The notes under the pieces: model-generated
Told to the model about the DNA's origin: nothing
Seen by the model: only the letters and a program-made list of their open reading frames with translations
Database searches by the model: none
Shown: positions 25,333-34,928 of the stretch, piece after piece
Layout: each line of letters begins with the position of its first letter
Numbering within the stretch: position 1 is the first letter of the stretch
Source of the DNA: Mesorhizobium muleiense
GTDB lineage: Bacteria; Pseudomonadota; Alphaproteobacteria; Rhizobiales; Rhizobiaceae
DNA length: 64,000 bases
NCBI RefSeq assembly: GCF_900099905.1
Contig: NZ_FNEE01000006.1
Location: 1-64,000, forward strand
Reading direction: 5' to 3'
Translations under genes and position numbers: made by a program

Positions 25333-25632
25333 ATGCTCAAGTTCGCACGTCCAATTCACCCCGGAGAATTCCTGCGCGAGGAATATCTCCTCCCGCTTGG
25401 CATGAGCGCTGGCGCGCTGGCGAAGAAGCTTAATCTTCCGCGCACTCGTATCGAACGCATTGCCAAGGAAGAGATCGGCTTGACTCCCGATACCGCGCTT
25501 CGCCTCGCCAGGTTCTTCAACACCACGCCGGAATTCTGGATGAATTTTCAGCAGGCCTATGAGCTCGAAACCGAGGCACGGAAACTCGCGCCGGAGCTCG
25601 AGAAGATCGAGCCGCTGGAAGTCGCGGCATAG
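25333..25632 (+). CDS. higA: HigA-type antitoxin
   Basis: A 99-aa helix-turn-helix antitoxin: RPIHPGEFLREEYLLPLGMSAGALAKKLNLPRTRIERIAKEEIGLTPDTALRLARFFNTTPEFWMNFQQAYELE. The opening 'HPGEFLREE' and 'TTPEFWMNFQQAYEL' are hallmarks of the HigA family. It lies 37 bp after the toxin gene. It should neutralise HigB and bind the two TATCA-N5-TGATA palindromes upstream. Confidence 0.93.
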   Translation: MLKFARPIHPGEFLREEYLLPLGMSAGALAKKLNLPRTRIERIAKEEIGLTPDTALRLARFFNTTPEFWMNFQQAYELETEARKLAPELEKIEPLEVAA

Positions 25633-25712
25633 TTGATCTTTTAAAAAATTCGCAGTTCCAAAGCCGGATGCGGTTCATTAATGTCGCGCCGCAATCAGCG
25701 CTGCGGTGAACC

Positions 25713-26471
25713 ATGTCCGATGCTTCCAAGACCTCAGGCATGACCCGGCTGCGGAATTACTTCCTGACAGGCTTTGTCGTCTGTGCGCCGCTGGCGATCA
25801 CCGCCTACATCGCCTGGTCGTTCATCGGCTGGGTCGATTCCTGGGTAAAGCCCTATATTCCGGCGCGTTACAACCCAGATAGCTATCTGCCGGCGCCGGT
25901 TCCGGGGTTCGGGCTTATCGTCGCGTTGATCCTGATCACCCTGATCGGTTTCCTGACCGCCAATATCGTCGGCCGGGCCATCGTCTTGTTCGGCGAACGG
26001 CTGCTCGGCCGCATGCCGCTGGTGCGCGGCATCTACGGCTCGCTGAAGCAGATCTTCGAGACCGTGCTGTCGAACAAGGGCGACATGTTCCGCCAGGTCG
26101 GGCTGGTCGAATATCCGCGCAAGGGCGTCTGGTCGCTGGTCTTCGTTGCCAGCGAGAAGGAAACCGAGATCAACCAGAAGCTCGACCAGGAGGGTGATCC
26201 GCTGATCGCGGTGTTCATGCCGTGCACGCCCAACCCGACCACCGGCTTCCTGATGTATGTGCCGAAATCCGATATCGTGCTGCTCGACATGACGATCGAG
26301 GACGGCGCCAAGCTGATCGTTTCGGCAGGCCTGGTGGCGCCGGCGGTCAAGACGAAAATGGTAACGTTGAACGGCAAGCCGATCGGCGGCCAGATCGGCA
26401 ATCCGCCTGTGGATGTCGAGCCTCAGCCGGCGCGCAAGAGCCGCACCGCCTCGTCGCGGCCGAACAAATAA
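25713..26471 (+). CDS. DUF502 membrane protein
   Basis: A 252-aa protein with two membrane segments (FLTGFVVCAPLAITAYIAWSFIGWV; PGFGLIVALILITLIGFLTANIVGR), followed by the DUF502 core GERLLGRMPLVRGIYGSLKQIFETVLS...FRQVGLVEYPRKGVWSLVFV and FMPCTPNPTTGFLMYVPKSDIVLLDMTIEDGAKLIVSAGLV. Function is not established in bacteria; plant homologues (LCV/COV1-like) affect vascular patterning. The 3' end overlaps the convergent recG by 49 bp. Confidence 0.9.
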   Translation: MSDASKTSGMTRLRNYFLTGFVVCAPLAITAYIAWSFIGWVDSWVKPYIPARYNPDSYLPAPVPGFGLIVALILITLIGFLTANIVGRAIVLFGERLLGRMPLVRGIYGSLKQIFETVLSNKGDMFRQVGLVEYPRKGVWSLVFVASEKETEINQKLDQEGDPLIAVFMPCTPNPTTGFLMYVPKSDIVLLDMTIEDGAKLIVSAGLVAPAVKTKMVTLNGKPIGGQIGNPPVDVEPQPARKSRTASSRPNK

Positions 26472-28534
26472 AGCAGCATGCGAAGGGCGGCGCCGCGTTC
26501 GGATTGCAGTTCCGGATCGCGCGACAGGATCAGCCGCGCGTCGTCGCGAGCCGCTTCGAGCAGGTCGGCATGCGCCTCGATGCGCGCCACCTGGAAGCCA
26601 GGTGTGCCGGACTGGCGGGTGCCGAGCAACTCGCCTTCGCCACGCAGTTTCAGATCTTCCTCGGCGATGCGAAACCCGTCCTCGGTATCGCGCATCACTG
26701 ACAGCCGGCGCGTTGCCGTCTCGCCGAGCGGGTCCTTGTAGAGCAGCACGCAGGACGACGGTTTTTCGCCGCGACCGACCCGGCCGCGCAACTGGTGCAA
26801 CTGGGCGAGGCCGAAGCGCTCGGCATGCTCGATGACCATGATCGTCGCATCCGGCACATCGATGCCGACCTCGATGACCGTGGTGGCGATCAGGATGCGT
26901 GTCTCGCCGGCCTTGAAGGCGCGCATCGCCTCGTCTTTTTCGACGCCCTTCATGCGCCCGTGCACCAGGCCGATCCGGTCGCCGAACAGCGGCTTCAAGG
27001 AGGCAAAACGGTCCTCCGCCGACATCAGCTTGATCTCTTCGGATTCCTCGACCAGCGGACAGATCCAATAGATCTTCTGGCCGTCGGCGACGGCGTCGCG
27101 CATGCGGCCGACTAGTTCGTCGAGCCGCTCGAGCGGCAGGGTGACGGTGCGGATCGGCTGGCGCCCGGCCGGCTTTTCCGTCAGCTTCGACACATCCATG
27201 TCGCCGAAGGCGGTTAGCACCAGCGTGCGCGGGATCGGCGTCGCAGTCATCACCAGCATGTCGGGCGCGTCGCCCTTGGCGGTGATGGCGAGCCGCTGGT
27301 GGACGCCAAACCGGTGCTGCTCGTCGATGACGGCAAGGACCAGGTCGTGGAACGTCACCGTTTGCTGGAACAGCGCGTGGGTGCCGACGACGATGTCGAT
27401 CTCGCCACTGGCCAGACCGGTCAGCGTCTCGGTGCGCTCGCGGCCCTTTTCGCGGCCGGTGAGGATGGCGATGCGCAGGCCTGCTTGTTCCGCCAACGGC
27501 GCAATCGTCGCAAGATGCTGGCGCGCCAAAATTTCGGTCGGCGCCATCAATGCCGCCTGGCCGCCGGCCTCGACAGCGCGCGCCATGGCGAGCAGCGCGA
27601 CAACCGTCTTGCCTGACCCGACATCACCCTGCAGCAGGCGCAGCATGCGTTCGGGGTCACCGAGATCGGCATTGATTTCGGCAAGCGCCATTTCCTGCGA
27701 ATTGGTCAGCGAATAGGAAAGGGCGGCGCGCAGCTTTTCGACGAAGCGGCCGTCCCCGACCAGCGGCCGGCCGGACAGGCGGCGGACTTTTGCGCGCACC
27801 AGCGCCAGCGACACCTGGCCTGCCAGAAACTCGTCATAGGCGAGACGCCGCCAGGCCGCGCCGTCGACCGACACGTCGATCGGGTCGGCGGGATTGTGGA
27901 TGCGGGCGAGCGCATCACCGAAGGCGGGAAAGCTGCGGCGGCGCAGAAACTCACCCTCCTGCCATTCCGGCAGCGCCGGCAAGCGAGCGAGCGCCTGGCC
28001 GATTGCCCGGCGCAGCACTTTTCCCGAGAGGCCGGCGGTGAGCGGATAGACCGGCTCGACCAGCGGCAGGTTTTCCACTTCGCTGGCCAGTGCGATGTGG
28101 TCGGGATGAACCATGGTCGGGCGGCCGTTGAACCATTCCATGCGGCCGGAGACCATGACATGCTCGCCCTCCGGCATCGCCTTTTCGAGATAGGCGGCAT
28201 GCGCATGGAAGAAGGTCAGCGCGATCTCGCCGGTGTCGTCATGGGCGTAAACCCGGTACGGCACCGATCGGTTGCCGCGCGGCGGCGGCTGGTGACGATC
28301 GATGCGCACTTCGAGGGTGACGATCGCGCCTTCGGCCGAACCGACGATGCCCGGCCGGTTGCGGCGGTCGATCACCGAATGCGGCAGCACGAACAGAAGA
28401 TCGCCGGCACGTGCGGGGCGGCGATCACCAAGATCGGCCGGCACGATCTTCTCGATCAGTGCGCCGACCTTCGGCCCGACGCCGGCAAGCGAGGTGATCG
28501 GGACAAACAGCGGATCGAGGAGGGAAGGTCTCAT
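26423..28534 (-). CDS. recG: ATP-dependent DNA helicase RecG
   Basis: A 703-aa superfamily 2 helicase that remodels stalled forks and Holliday junctions. An N-terminal wedge/OB region (about 1-250) is followed by helicase motifs: Walker A GDVGSGKTVVALLA, motif II VIDEQHRFGVHQR, motif III TATPIPRTLVLTAFGDMDVS, motif V-VI region TTVIEVGIDVP...LHQLRGRVGRGEKPSSCVLLY. It ends with the RecG-typical FRIAEEDLKLRGEGELLGTRQSGTPGF. It is divergent from sdhE, with a family A palindrome in between. Confidence 0.96.
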   Translation of the reverse strand: MRPSLLDPLFVPITSLAGVGPKVGALIEKIVPADLGDRRPARAGDLLFVLPHSVIDRRNRPGIVGSAEGAIVTLEVRIDRHQPPPRGNRSVPYRVYAHDDTGEIALTFFHAHAAYLEKAMPEGEHVMVSGRMEWFNGRPTMVHPDHIALASEVENLPLVEPVYPLTAGLSGKVLRRAIGQALARLPALPEWQEGEFLRRRSFPAFGDALARIHNPADPIDVSVDGAAWRRLAYDEFLAGQVSLALVRAKVRRLSGRPLVGDGRFVEKLRAALSYSLTNSQEMALAEINADLGDPERMLRLLQGDVGSGKTVVALLAMARAVEAGGQAALMAPTEILARQHLATIAPLAEQAGLRIAILTGREKGRERTETLTGLASGEIDIVVGTHALFQQTVTFHDLVLAVIDEQHRFGVHQRLAITAKGDAPDMLVMTATPIPRTLVLTAFGDMDVSKLTEKPAGRQPIRTVTLPLERLDELVGRMRDAVADGQKIYWICPLVEESEEIKLMSAEDRFASLKPLFGDRIGLVHGRMKGVEKDEAMRAFKAGETRILIATTVIEVGIDVPDATIMVIEHAERFGLAQLHQLRGRVGRGEKPSSCVLLYKDPLGETATRRLSVMRDTEDGFRIAEEDLKLRGEGELLGTRQSGTPGFQVARIEAHADLLEAARDDARLILSRDPELQSERGAALRMLLYLFGRDEAVRLLRAG

Positions 28535-28566
28535 AGGTGAGAGACCACGCGATGTCGGCGCTCACC

Positions 28567-28720
28567 GCCCTCCGTCCTGCCGGACATCTCCCCCTCAAGG
28601 GGGGAGATCGGCAGCTTTGGCCTCATCGCCCATCCTGCAGCTGTGGAGATTGGCGAAATCAGTCGCGACGGCAAATCTCCCCCCTTGAGGGGGAGATGGC
28701 CGGCAGGCCAGAGGGGGGTG
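28567..28720 (-). repeat. Family A palindromic repeat element, copy 2
   Basis: Arms built on TCCTGCCGGACATCTCCCCC (28574 onward) and its imperfect mirror (28690-28715), with inner hairpins CTCCCCCTCAAGGGGGGAG and CTCCCCCCTTGAGGGGGAG. The core GATTTCGCCAA is on the minus strand (28650-28660). It occupies the intergenic space between the divergent recG and sdhE genes, starting 32 bp upstream of the recG start codon. Confidence 0.8.
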
Positions 28721-28844
28721 CCTGGGCCGATGTTGTCAGGAGTGTATGTCACACCGGGATGTTAGACACCCGCCGGACCGTTGCAAGGCTGACACCGCGC
28801 TCTATCCACGCTATATGCGCCGCTTCAGGCAAGGATGCTGGACA

Positions 28845-29132
28845 ATGACCGGAACAAGACGATCAAGCGAGGGGCTCGACGCCCGCCGCCGCAAGCTTCT
28901 GTTTCGATCCTGGCATCGCGGCATGCGCGAAATGGACCTTATTCTCGGCAGTTTCGCCGACGCCGAGATCGGCGCCTTGACCGGCAACGAACTCGACCAA
29001 TATGAGAGGCTCCTCGAAATTGCCGACACCGAATTCCTGCCTGTGATCACCGGCGAGCGGCCGATTCCGGCTGACATCGACTGTGCCGTCCTGCAAAAAA
29101 TCCTGGCGTCGCGCCAGGCGATGACATTCTGA
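28845..29132 (+). CDS. sdhE: SdhE / succinate dehydrogenase assembly factor 2 (DUF339)
   Basis: A 95-aa protein with the SdhE signature RRKLLFRSWHRGMREMDLILGSFAD; the RGM motif (about 26-28) is the site that helps covalent FAD attachment to SdhA. DQYERLLEIADTEFLPVITGE follows. In alphaproteobacteria it is commonly adjacent to recG and mfd as here. ATG 28845 gives the normal family length; upstream in-frame starts near 28746 run through the end of the repeat region. Confidence 0.92.
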   Translation: MTGTRRSSEGLDARRRKLLFRSWHRGMREMDLILGSFADAEIGALTGNELDQYERLLEIADTEFLPVITGERPIPADIDCAVLQKILASRQAMTF

Positions 29133-29145
29133 AATACGTGATTTC

Positions 29146-32100
29146 ATGAGCCTGATCCCCACCATCGGCCTGCCGAAAGGCCGCGCCGGCCAGTTCATCG
29201 TCGACGGCGTCGCCGACGGTTACGAAGCCTTCGCGCTGGTGCAGGCCGCGCACGAGATCGCGCCCGACAAGCCGGTGCTGTTCGTGGCACGCGACGGCCA
29301 GCGCCTGCCTTCGATCGTCGAGGCGCTTTCATTCGCCGCGCCTGGCCTGCCGGTGCTCGAACTGCCGGCCTGGGACTGTCTGCCCTATGACCGCGTTTCG
29401 CCCGCCTCGGATGCAGCCGCGCGGCGGCTGGACGCGCTCACCGCGATGATCGCGCTGGCAAAAAACCCACACCGCGCCGTCATCCTGACCACCGCCAACG
29501 CGCTGCTGCAGCGCATTCCGCCGGCAGGCCTTGTCGAGGCGCAGACATTTCACGCCAAACCCGGCAACCAGATCGACATGAACGCACTGGCGTCGCGGCT
29601 GGAGATATCAGGCTTCGAGCGGGTGCCGACCGTGCGCGGCGTCGGCGAGTTCGCCGTGCGCGGCGGCATTCTGGACCTGTTGGCGCCGGGCTGGACGGAA
29701 GCCCTCAGGCTCGATTTCTTCGGCGATACGCTGGAATCGATCCGCGTCTTCGACGCCGCCACGCAGCGCACCACCGGCCAGCGCAAGTCGATGGCGCTGC
29801 AGGCGATGAGCGAAGTGGCGCTGACGCCGGAGACCATCAGCCGCTTCCGCCGCAGCTACATCGACGCTTTTGGCGCGCCCTCGCGCGACGACGGGTTGTA
29901 TGCGGCGGTCAGCGAGGGACGGCGTTTCGCCGGCATGGAGCACTGGCTGCCATTCTTCTACGAGCGGCTGGAGACGGTGTTCGACTATCTGCCGGACACG
30001 CCTGTCGTGTTCGACCATCTGGCGCATGAGGCACTGGCCGAGCGTCATGCGCTGATCCTCGACCATTACGAGGCGCGCAGGAAGCAGGCTGACGGCGCGC
30101 TGAAGGACGCCGTCCCCTACAAGCCGGTGCCGCCCGACCTGCTTTATCTGTCGCCGGAAAACCTCATCGCCTCGCTTGGCCCGCGCGAGGCGATCGACTT
30201 CACGCCGTTCGACGCGCCCGACGCCGGCGCCAGGAAAATCTTCCATGCCGGGTCGCGGCACGGCCGCAGCTTCGTCGAGGAACGCGCCGACCCCAACGTC
30301 AACGTCTTCGACGTCGTTGTAAAACACATAGCCGACGAGCGCGCCGCCCGCCGCCGCGTCGTCGTCGCCGGCTGGACCGAAGGTTCGCTCGACCGGCTCG
30401 GCCAGATCCTGGCCGAGCATCATCTCGGCAACCTCGAGCCGGTGGCTACGCTGGCCGAGGCGGAAAAGCTCGAGCCGGGGCAGGCGGGACTTGCCGTACT
30501 GCCGCTCGAATCCGGCTTCGAGACCGAGAAACTGGTCGTCGTCGCCGAGCAGGACATTCTGGGCGACCGGCTCATCCGTCGCTCGAAGCGCAAGAAGCGT
30601 CCTTCCGATTTCATCGCCGAAGCCTCGGCGTTGTCCTCCGGCGACATCGTCGTCCATAGCGACCACGGTATTGGCCGCTTCATCGGGCTGCGCACCATCG
30701 AGGCGGTCGGCGCGCCGCATGATTGCCTCGAAATCCATTACGCCGGTGACGACCGGCTGTTCCTGCCGGTGGAGAACATCGAGCTTTTGTCGCGCTATGG
30801 CTCGGATTCGACTGAGGCGACATTGGACAAGCTTGGCGGCGGCGCCTGGCAGTCCAGAAAAGCGCGGCTGAAGAAACGCCTGCTCGACATGGCCGGACAG
30901 TTGATCCGCATCGCCGCCGAGCGGCAGATGCGCGCTGCCCCTTCGCTGGTGCCGGCAGACGGTCTCTATGACGAATTCGCCGCGCGGTTTCCCTATGAGG
31001 AGACCGACGACCAGCAGACGGCGATCGATTCGGTCATGGGCGACCTGGGCGCCGGCAAGCCGATGGATCGGCTGATCTGCGGCGATGTCGGCTTCGGCAA
31101 GACCGAGGTGGCCCTTCGCGCCGCCTTCATTGCGGCGATGGAAGGCTTTCAGGTCGCGGTGGTGGTGCCGACGACGCTGCTGTCGCGCCAGCATTTCAAG
31201 ACCTTTTTGCAGCGCTTCTCCGGCCTGCCGATCCGCGTCGCCCAGGCCTCGCGGCTGGTCGGTGCCAAGGAACTGGCAGAGGCCAAGAAAGGCATCGCCG
31301 ACGGCACCGTCGACATCGTCATCGGCACTCACGCTCTGCTCGGCTCGTCGATCTCGTTCAAGAATCTCGGCCTGTTGATCATCGACGAGGAACAGCATTT
31401 TGGCGTCAAGCACAAGGAGCGGCTGAAGGACCTGAAGAGCGACGTGCATGTGCTGACGCTGTCGGCGACGCCGATCCCGCGCACGCTGCAACTGGCGTTG
31501 ACCGGGGTGCGCGAACTGTCGCTGATCGCCACGCCGCCGGTCGACCGCCTGGCGGTGCGCACCTTCATCTCGCCCTTCGACCCGCTGGTCATCCGCGAGA
31601 CCCTGCTGCGGGAACGCTACCGCGGCGGTCATTCCTTCTATGTCGTGCCGCGCATCAGCGATCTGGCGGAAATTCATGATTTCCTTCGTGAATCCGTACC
31701 CGAGCTAAAGGTGGCTGTCGCTCACGGCCAGATGCCGCCCGGCGAGCTCGACGACATCATGAACGCCTTCTACGACGGCCAGTACGATGTGCTGTTGTCG
31801 ACCACCATCGTCGAATCCGGCCTCGATATCCCGACCGCCAACACGCTGATCGTGCATCGCGCCGACATGTTCGGCCTGTCGCAGCTCTACCAGCTGCGCG
31901 GCCGCGTCGGCCGCTCGAAGGTGCGCGCCTATGCGCTGTTCACGCTGCCGGCCAACCGCAAGCTGACCGATACCGCCGAGCGCCGGCTGAAAGTGCTGCA
32001 GTCGCTCGACACGCTCGGCGCCGGTTTCCAGCTCGCCAGCCACGATCTCGACATCCGAGGTGCCGGCAATCTTCTCGGCGAAGAGCAGTCCGGCCACATC

Positions 32101-32643
32101 AAGGAGGTCGGCTTCGAGCTCTACCAGCAGATGCTGGAGGAGGCCGTTGCCGAGGTCAAGGATTCCGGCGAGGTGCAGGATGGCGGCTGGTCGCCGCAGA
32201 TCGCCGTCGGCACGGCGGTGATGATCCCCGAAAGCTATGTTCCGGACCTGCAGCTGCGGCTGGCGCTCTACCGCCGCCTCGGCGATCTCGAAAACACCGA
32301 GGAGATCGACGCTTTCGGCGCCGAGCTGATCGACCGCTTCGGACCGCTGCCGGAGGAAGTGAAGCATCTCTTGAAGATCGTCTTCATCAAGGCGCTGTGC
32401 CGCAAGGCCAATGTCGAAAAGCTCGATGCCGGACCAAAGGGCGTCGTCATCCATTTCCGCAAGCGCGAGTTCTCCAACCCCGTCGGGCTGGTCACCTTCA
32501 TCGGCGAGCAGGGTTCGCTGGCCAAGATCCGGCCGGACCACAGCGTCGTTTTCGTCCGCGACTGGCCGACACCTGAAAAGCGGCTGGCCGGTTCAGCGGT
32601 CGTCATGACGCAGCTGGCAAGGCTGGTGGAGAAGGCGGCTTAG
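29146..32643 (+). CDS. mfd: Transcription-repair coupling factor
   Basis: A 1165-aa ATP-dependent translocase that removes stalled RNA polymerase and recruits UvrA. The N-terminal UvrB-like part (LELPAWDCLPYDRVSPASDAAARR) is followed by the RNAP-interaction (CarD-like) domain near GDIVVHSDHGIGRFIGLRTIE, and helicase motifs CGDVGFGKTEVALRAAF, IIDEEQHFGVKHKERLK, SATPIPRTLQLALTGVRELSLI and YQLRGRVGRSKVRAYA. The C-terminal TRCF domain ends in a Mfd-type region. It starts 13 bp after sdhE, so they are likely one transcript. Confidence 0.97.
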   Translation: MSLIPTIGLPKGRAGQFIVDGVADGYEAFALVQAAHEIAPDKPVLFVARDGQRLPSIVEALSFAAPGLPVLELPAWDCLPYDRVSPASDAAARRLDALTAMIALAKNPHRAVILTTANALLQRIPPAGLVEAQTFHAKPGNQIDMNALASRLEISGFERVPTVRGVGEFAVRGGILDLLAPGWTEALRLDFFGDTLESIRVFDAATQRTTGQRKSMALQAMSEVALTPETISRFRRSYIDAFGAPSRDDGLYAAVSEGRRFAGMEHWLPFFYERLETVFDYLPDTPVVFDHLAHEALAERHALILDHYEARRKQADGALKDAVPYKPVPPDLLYLSPENLIASLGPREAIDFTPFDAPDAGARKIFHAGSRHGRSFVEERADPNVNVFDVVVKHIADERAARRRVVVAGWTEGSLDRLGQILAEHHLGNLEPVATLAEAEKLEPGQAGLAVLPLESGFETEKLVVVAEQDILGDRLIRRSKRKKRPSDFIAEASALSSGDIVVHSDHGIGRFIGLRTIEAVGAPHDCLEIHYAGDDRLFLPVENIELLSRYGSDSTEATLDKLGGGAWQSRKARLKKRLLDMAGQLIRIAAERQMRAAPSLVPADGLYDEFAARFPYEETDDQQTAIDSVMGDLGAGKPMDRLICGDVGFGKTEVALRAAFIAAMEGFQVAVVVPTTLLSRQHFKTFLQRFSGLPIRVAQASRLVGAKELAEAKKGIADGTVDIVIGTHALLGSSISFKNLGLLIIDEEQHFGVKHKERLKDLKSDVHVLTLSATPIPRTLQLALTGVRELSLIATPPVDRLAVRTFISPFDPLVIRETLLRERYRGGHSFYVVPRISDLAEIHDFLRESVPELKVAVAHGQMPPGELDDIMNAFYDGQYDVLLSTTIVESGLDIPTANTLIVHRADMFGLSQLYQLRGRVGRSKVRAYALFTLPANRKLTDTAERRLKVLQSLDTLGAGFQLASHDLDIRGAGNLLGEEQSGHIKEVGFELYQQMLEEAVAEVKDSGEVQDGGWSPQIAVGTAVMIPESYVPDLQLRLALYRRLGDLENTEEIDAFGAELIDRFGPLPEEVKHLLKIVFIKALCRKANVEKLDAGPKGVVIHFRKREFSNPVGLVTFIGEQGSLAKIRPDHSVVFVRDWPTPEKRLAGSAVVMTQLARLVEKAA

Positions 32644-32662
32644 CGCGGCTCAGCCGGCTCCC

Positions 32663-32710
32663 CCTTCTCCCCTTGTGGGAGACGGTGGCCGCGAAGCGGT
32701 CGGATGAGAC
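32663..32710 (+). repeat. Family C double-hairpin repeat, copy 2 (short)
   Basis: The first hairpin CCTTCTCCCCTTGTGGGAGA is as in copy 1. The second stem has become CCGC-gaa-GCGG instead of TCGGCGC/GCGCCGA, again complementary. It lies 20 bp after the mfd stop and may act as its terminator. Confidence 0.6.
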
Positions 32711-32871
32711 ACATCGCCCGGCGCCGGGCGCCATCGTAGATGAAAGGTGCGCGGGCCGCTTTCTCTGGTATCTCGGTTTTAAAATCGAGCCCTTGGCCCC
32801 AAGTCGCTATCCGATTGAAATAAAACAGAGTTTGAAGTTACTTTCATGGCAGGGGTGTTCCAGCTTGGCAA

Positions 32872-32947
32872 AACCGCGCTCCGGCCAACACCCCTCATCC
32901 GTCTTGGCGCTGCGCGCCAATCCACCTTCTCCCACAAGGGGAGAAGG
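32872..32947 (-). repeat. Family C double-hairpin repeat, copy 3
   Basis: Reading the minus strand: CCTTCTCCC-cttgt-GGGAGAAGG, then TTGGCGC-gca-GCGCCAA, then GACGGATGAGGGGTGTTGG. It matches copy 1 (11957-12032) almost base for base in inverted orientation; the second stem shows a C-G to T-A pair exchange. Copies 2 and 3 face each other in the 450-bp gap between mfd and aroG, where I see no gene. Confidence 0.75.
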
Positions 32948-33094
32948 AAAGACAGGCGGCGAGCTTGCGCCATTCGCCACCACCGAAATTCCGGTCTAGA
33001 ATACGAAATCGGCTTCGTGTATGGAGCCGCGATCCCCATATTGGGGCGAAATGGCGGGCGACAGCACCCGCTGGAAAGAATTTTGGGTGCAACG

Positions 33095-34468
33095 ATGACG
33101 AAATGGTCGCCGAATTCGTGGAGAGCAAAGCCGATCCAGCAGGTTCCTGCCTATCCGGATCTTGCCGCGCTGAAGAACACGGAAGCCCAGCTCGCCACCT
33201 TTCCCCCGCTGGTTTTTGCAGGTGAGGCACGCAAGCTGAAGAAGCAACTTGCGACCGTCGCTGCCGGTGACGCATTCCTTCTGCAGGGCGGCGATTGCGC
33301 CGAGAGTTTTGCCGAACATGGCGCGGACAACATCCGCGACTTCTTCCGCGTCTTCCTGCAGATGTCCGTGGTGCTGACCTTCGCCGGCGCGCAGCCGGTG
33401 GTGAAGGTCGGCCGTGTTGCCGGCCAGTTCGCCAAGCCGCGCTCGTCCGACGCCGAGACCAAGGGCGGCGTTACCTTGCCCAGCTATCGCGGCGACATCA
33501 TCAACGGCATCGAGTTCGACGCCAAGTCGCGCATTCCCGACCCTGCACGCCAGGAGATGGCCTACCGCCAGTCAGCGGCGACGCTCAACCTGTTGCGCGC
33601 TTTTGCGCAGGGCGGCTACGCCAGCCTGGAGAACGTGCATCAATGGATGCTGGGCTTCGTGTCCGACAGCCCGCAGGGCGAGAAATACGAGTCGCTCGCC
33701 AACCGCATCACCGAGACGATGGACTTCATGAAGGCTGTCGGCATCACCTCGGAGACCAATTACGCGCTGCGCGAGACCGACTTCTATACCAGCCACGAGG
33801 CGCTGCTGCTCGGCTACGAGGAGGCGCTGACCCGCGTCGATTCGACCTCCGGCGACTGGTATGCAACCTCCGGCCACATGATCTGGATCGGCGATCGCAC
33901 CCGCCAGCCCGACCATGCCCATGTCGAATACTGCCGTGGCATCAAGAACCCGCTGGGCCTGAAATGCGGCCCGTCACTGACGCCGGACGGCTTGCTGCAG
34001 CTCATCGACCTGCTCAATCCGGAAAACGAGCCCGGCCGGCTGACGCTGATCGCGCGCTTCGGCTCCGACAAGGTCGCCGAGCATCTGCCGAAGCTGGTGC
34101 GCGCAGTGCAGAAGGAAGGCCGCAGCGTGGTGTGGTCGTCGGACCCGATGCATGGCAACACGATCGAGGCCGCCGGCTACAAGACACGGCCGTTCGACCG
34201 CATCCTGAAGGAAGTGCAGAGCTTCTTCGAGGTGCATCGCGCCGAAGGCACGCATCCGGGCGGCATCCATATCGAGATGACCGGCAAGAACGTCACCGAA
34301 TGCACCGGTGGCGCCCGCGCCATCACCGCCGAGGAATTGCAGGACCGCTACCACACCCATTGCGACCCACGCCTCAACGCCGACCAGGCGATCGAACTGG
34401 CGTTCCTGGTGTCGGACCTGCTCAAGAAAAGCCACCCGGTCCAGCACAAGCAGGCCGTCAACGGCTGA
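33095..34468 (+). CDS. aroG: Class II 3-deoxy-7-phosphoheptulonate synthase (DAHP synthase)
   Basis: 457 aa from ATG 33095; it condenses phosphoenolpyruvate and erythrose-4-phosphate at the entry of the shikimate pathway. It is the plant-like class II type: [103 protein letters not shown] and [18 protein letters not shown]. An upstream in-frame start at 32846 would run through repeat copy 3 and is rejected. Symbol aroG is used by convention; aroF/aroH are also used. Confidence 0.95.
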   Translation: MTKWSPNSWRAKPIQQVPAYPDLAALKNTEAQLATFPPLVFAGEARKLKKQLATVAAGDAFLLQGGDCAESFAEHGADNIRDFFRVFLQMSVVLTFAGAQPVVKVGRVAGQFAKPRSSDAETKGGVTLPSYRGDIINGIEFDAKSRIPDPARQEMAYRQSAATLNLLRAFAQGGYASLENVHQWMLGFVSDSPQGEKYESLANRITETMDFMKAVGITSETNYALRETDFYTSHEALLLGYEEALTRVDSTSGDWYATSGHMIWIGDRTRQPDHAHVEYCRGIKNPLGLKCGPSLTPDGLLQLIDLLNPENEPGRLTLIARFGSDKVAEHLPKLVRAVQKEGRSVVWSSDPMHGNTIEAAGYKTRPFDRILKEVQSFFEVHRAEGTHPGGIHIEMTGKNVTECTGGARAITAEELQDRYHTHCDPRLNADQAIELAFLVSDLLKKSHPVQHKQAVNG

Positions 34469-34562
34469 TTTCATTCGCCATCGATCAAGAAGCGCCTGAC
34501 AAGTTCCCGGCTCCTGAGGAACCCGGACCACCGGACGGCTCATCACCGCCGGGTATCTCCGG

Positions 34563-34928
34563 CTATCTACCTTGGCTTTTCTTGAGTGCTCTGATCACTC
34601 TATGCCGTGGTTCCATGCGCTCGTGGAGCACTCGAACGACAATGACGCCGATCGTATCGTCCGAAAGGCGACCCTTCATGTAATAGAGGCAATGCGCGGC
34701 ACCTCCGAGCCTTCTCGCAGCGATCTCCAGGTGCAGCAGTCGAACACCGGCGGCGAGTTCGGCGCGCTCGATGGAGCCTGGTCGATCCGGATCTTCCGAG
34801 ACTAGTTCGATACCACGATCGATGATGCGGGCGTAGGCCCGGACTTGCTGCGGACCGAACGTCTGCAGCGTATGTCGCAAGATGTCCCGGATGTCGCGTT
34901 CGGCGGGTTCGGTAAGCTCGTGTCTCAT
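34563..34928 (-). CDS. parE: RelE/ParE-family toxin
   Basis: A 121-aa toxin of the RelE/ParE superfamily: MRHELTEPAERDIRDILRHTLQTFGPQQVRAYARII...ELVSEDPDRPGSIERAELAAGVRLLHLEIAARRLG...HCLYYMKGRLSDDTIGVIVVRVLHERMEPRHRV. The 'VRVLHERMEP' end is the ParE hallmark. Its ATG overlaps the upstream antitoxin stop by 4 bp (ATGA). ParE toxins usually poison gyrase; the target here is inferred. Confidence 0.88.
   Translation of the reverse strand: MRHELTEPAERDIRDILRHTLQTFGPQQVRAYARIIDRGIELVSEDPDRPGSIERAELAAGVRLLHLEIAARRLGGAAHCLYYMKGRLSDDTIGVIVVRVLHERMEPRHRVIRALKKSQGR

Noticed and set aside
32846-33094. N-terminal extension of class II aroG
   Set aside because: It would translate through family C repeat copy 3. 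The family start matches ATG 33095.
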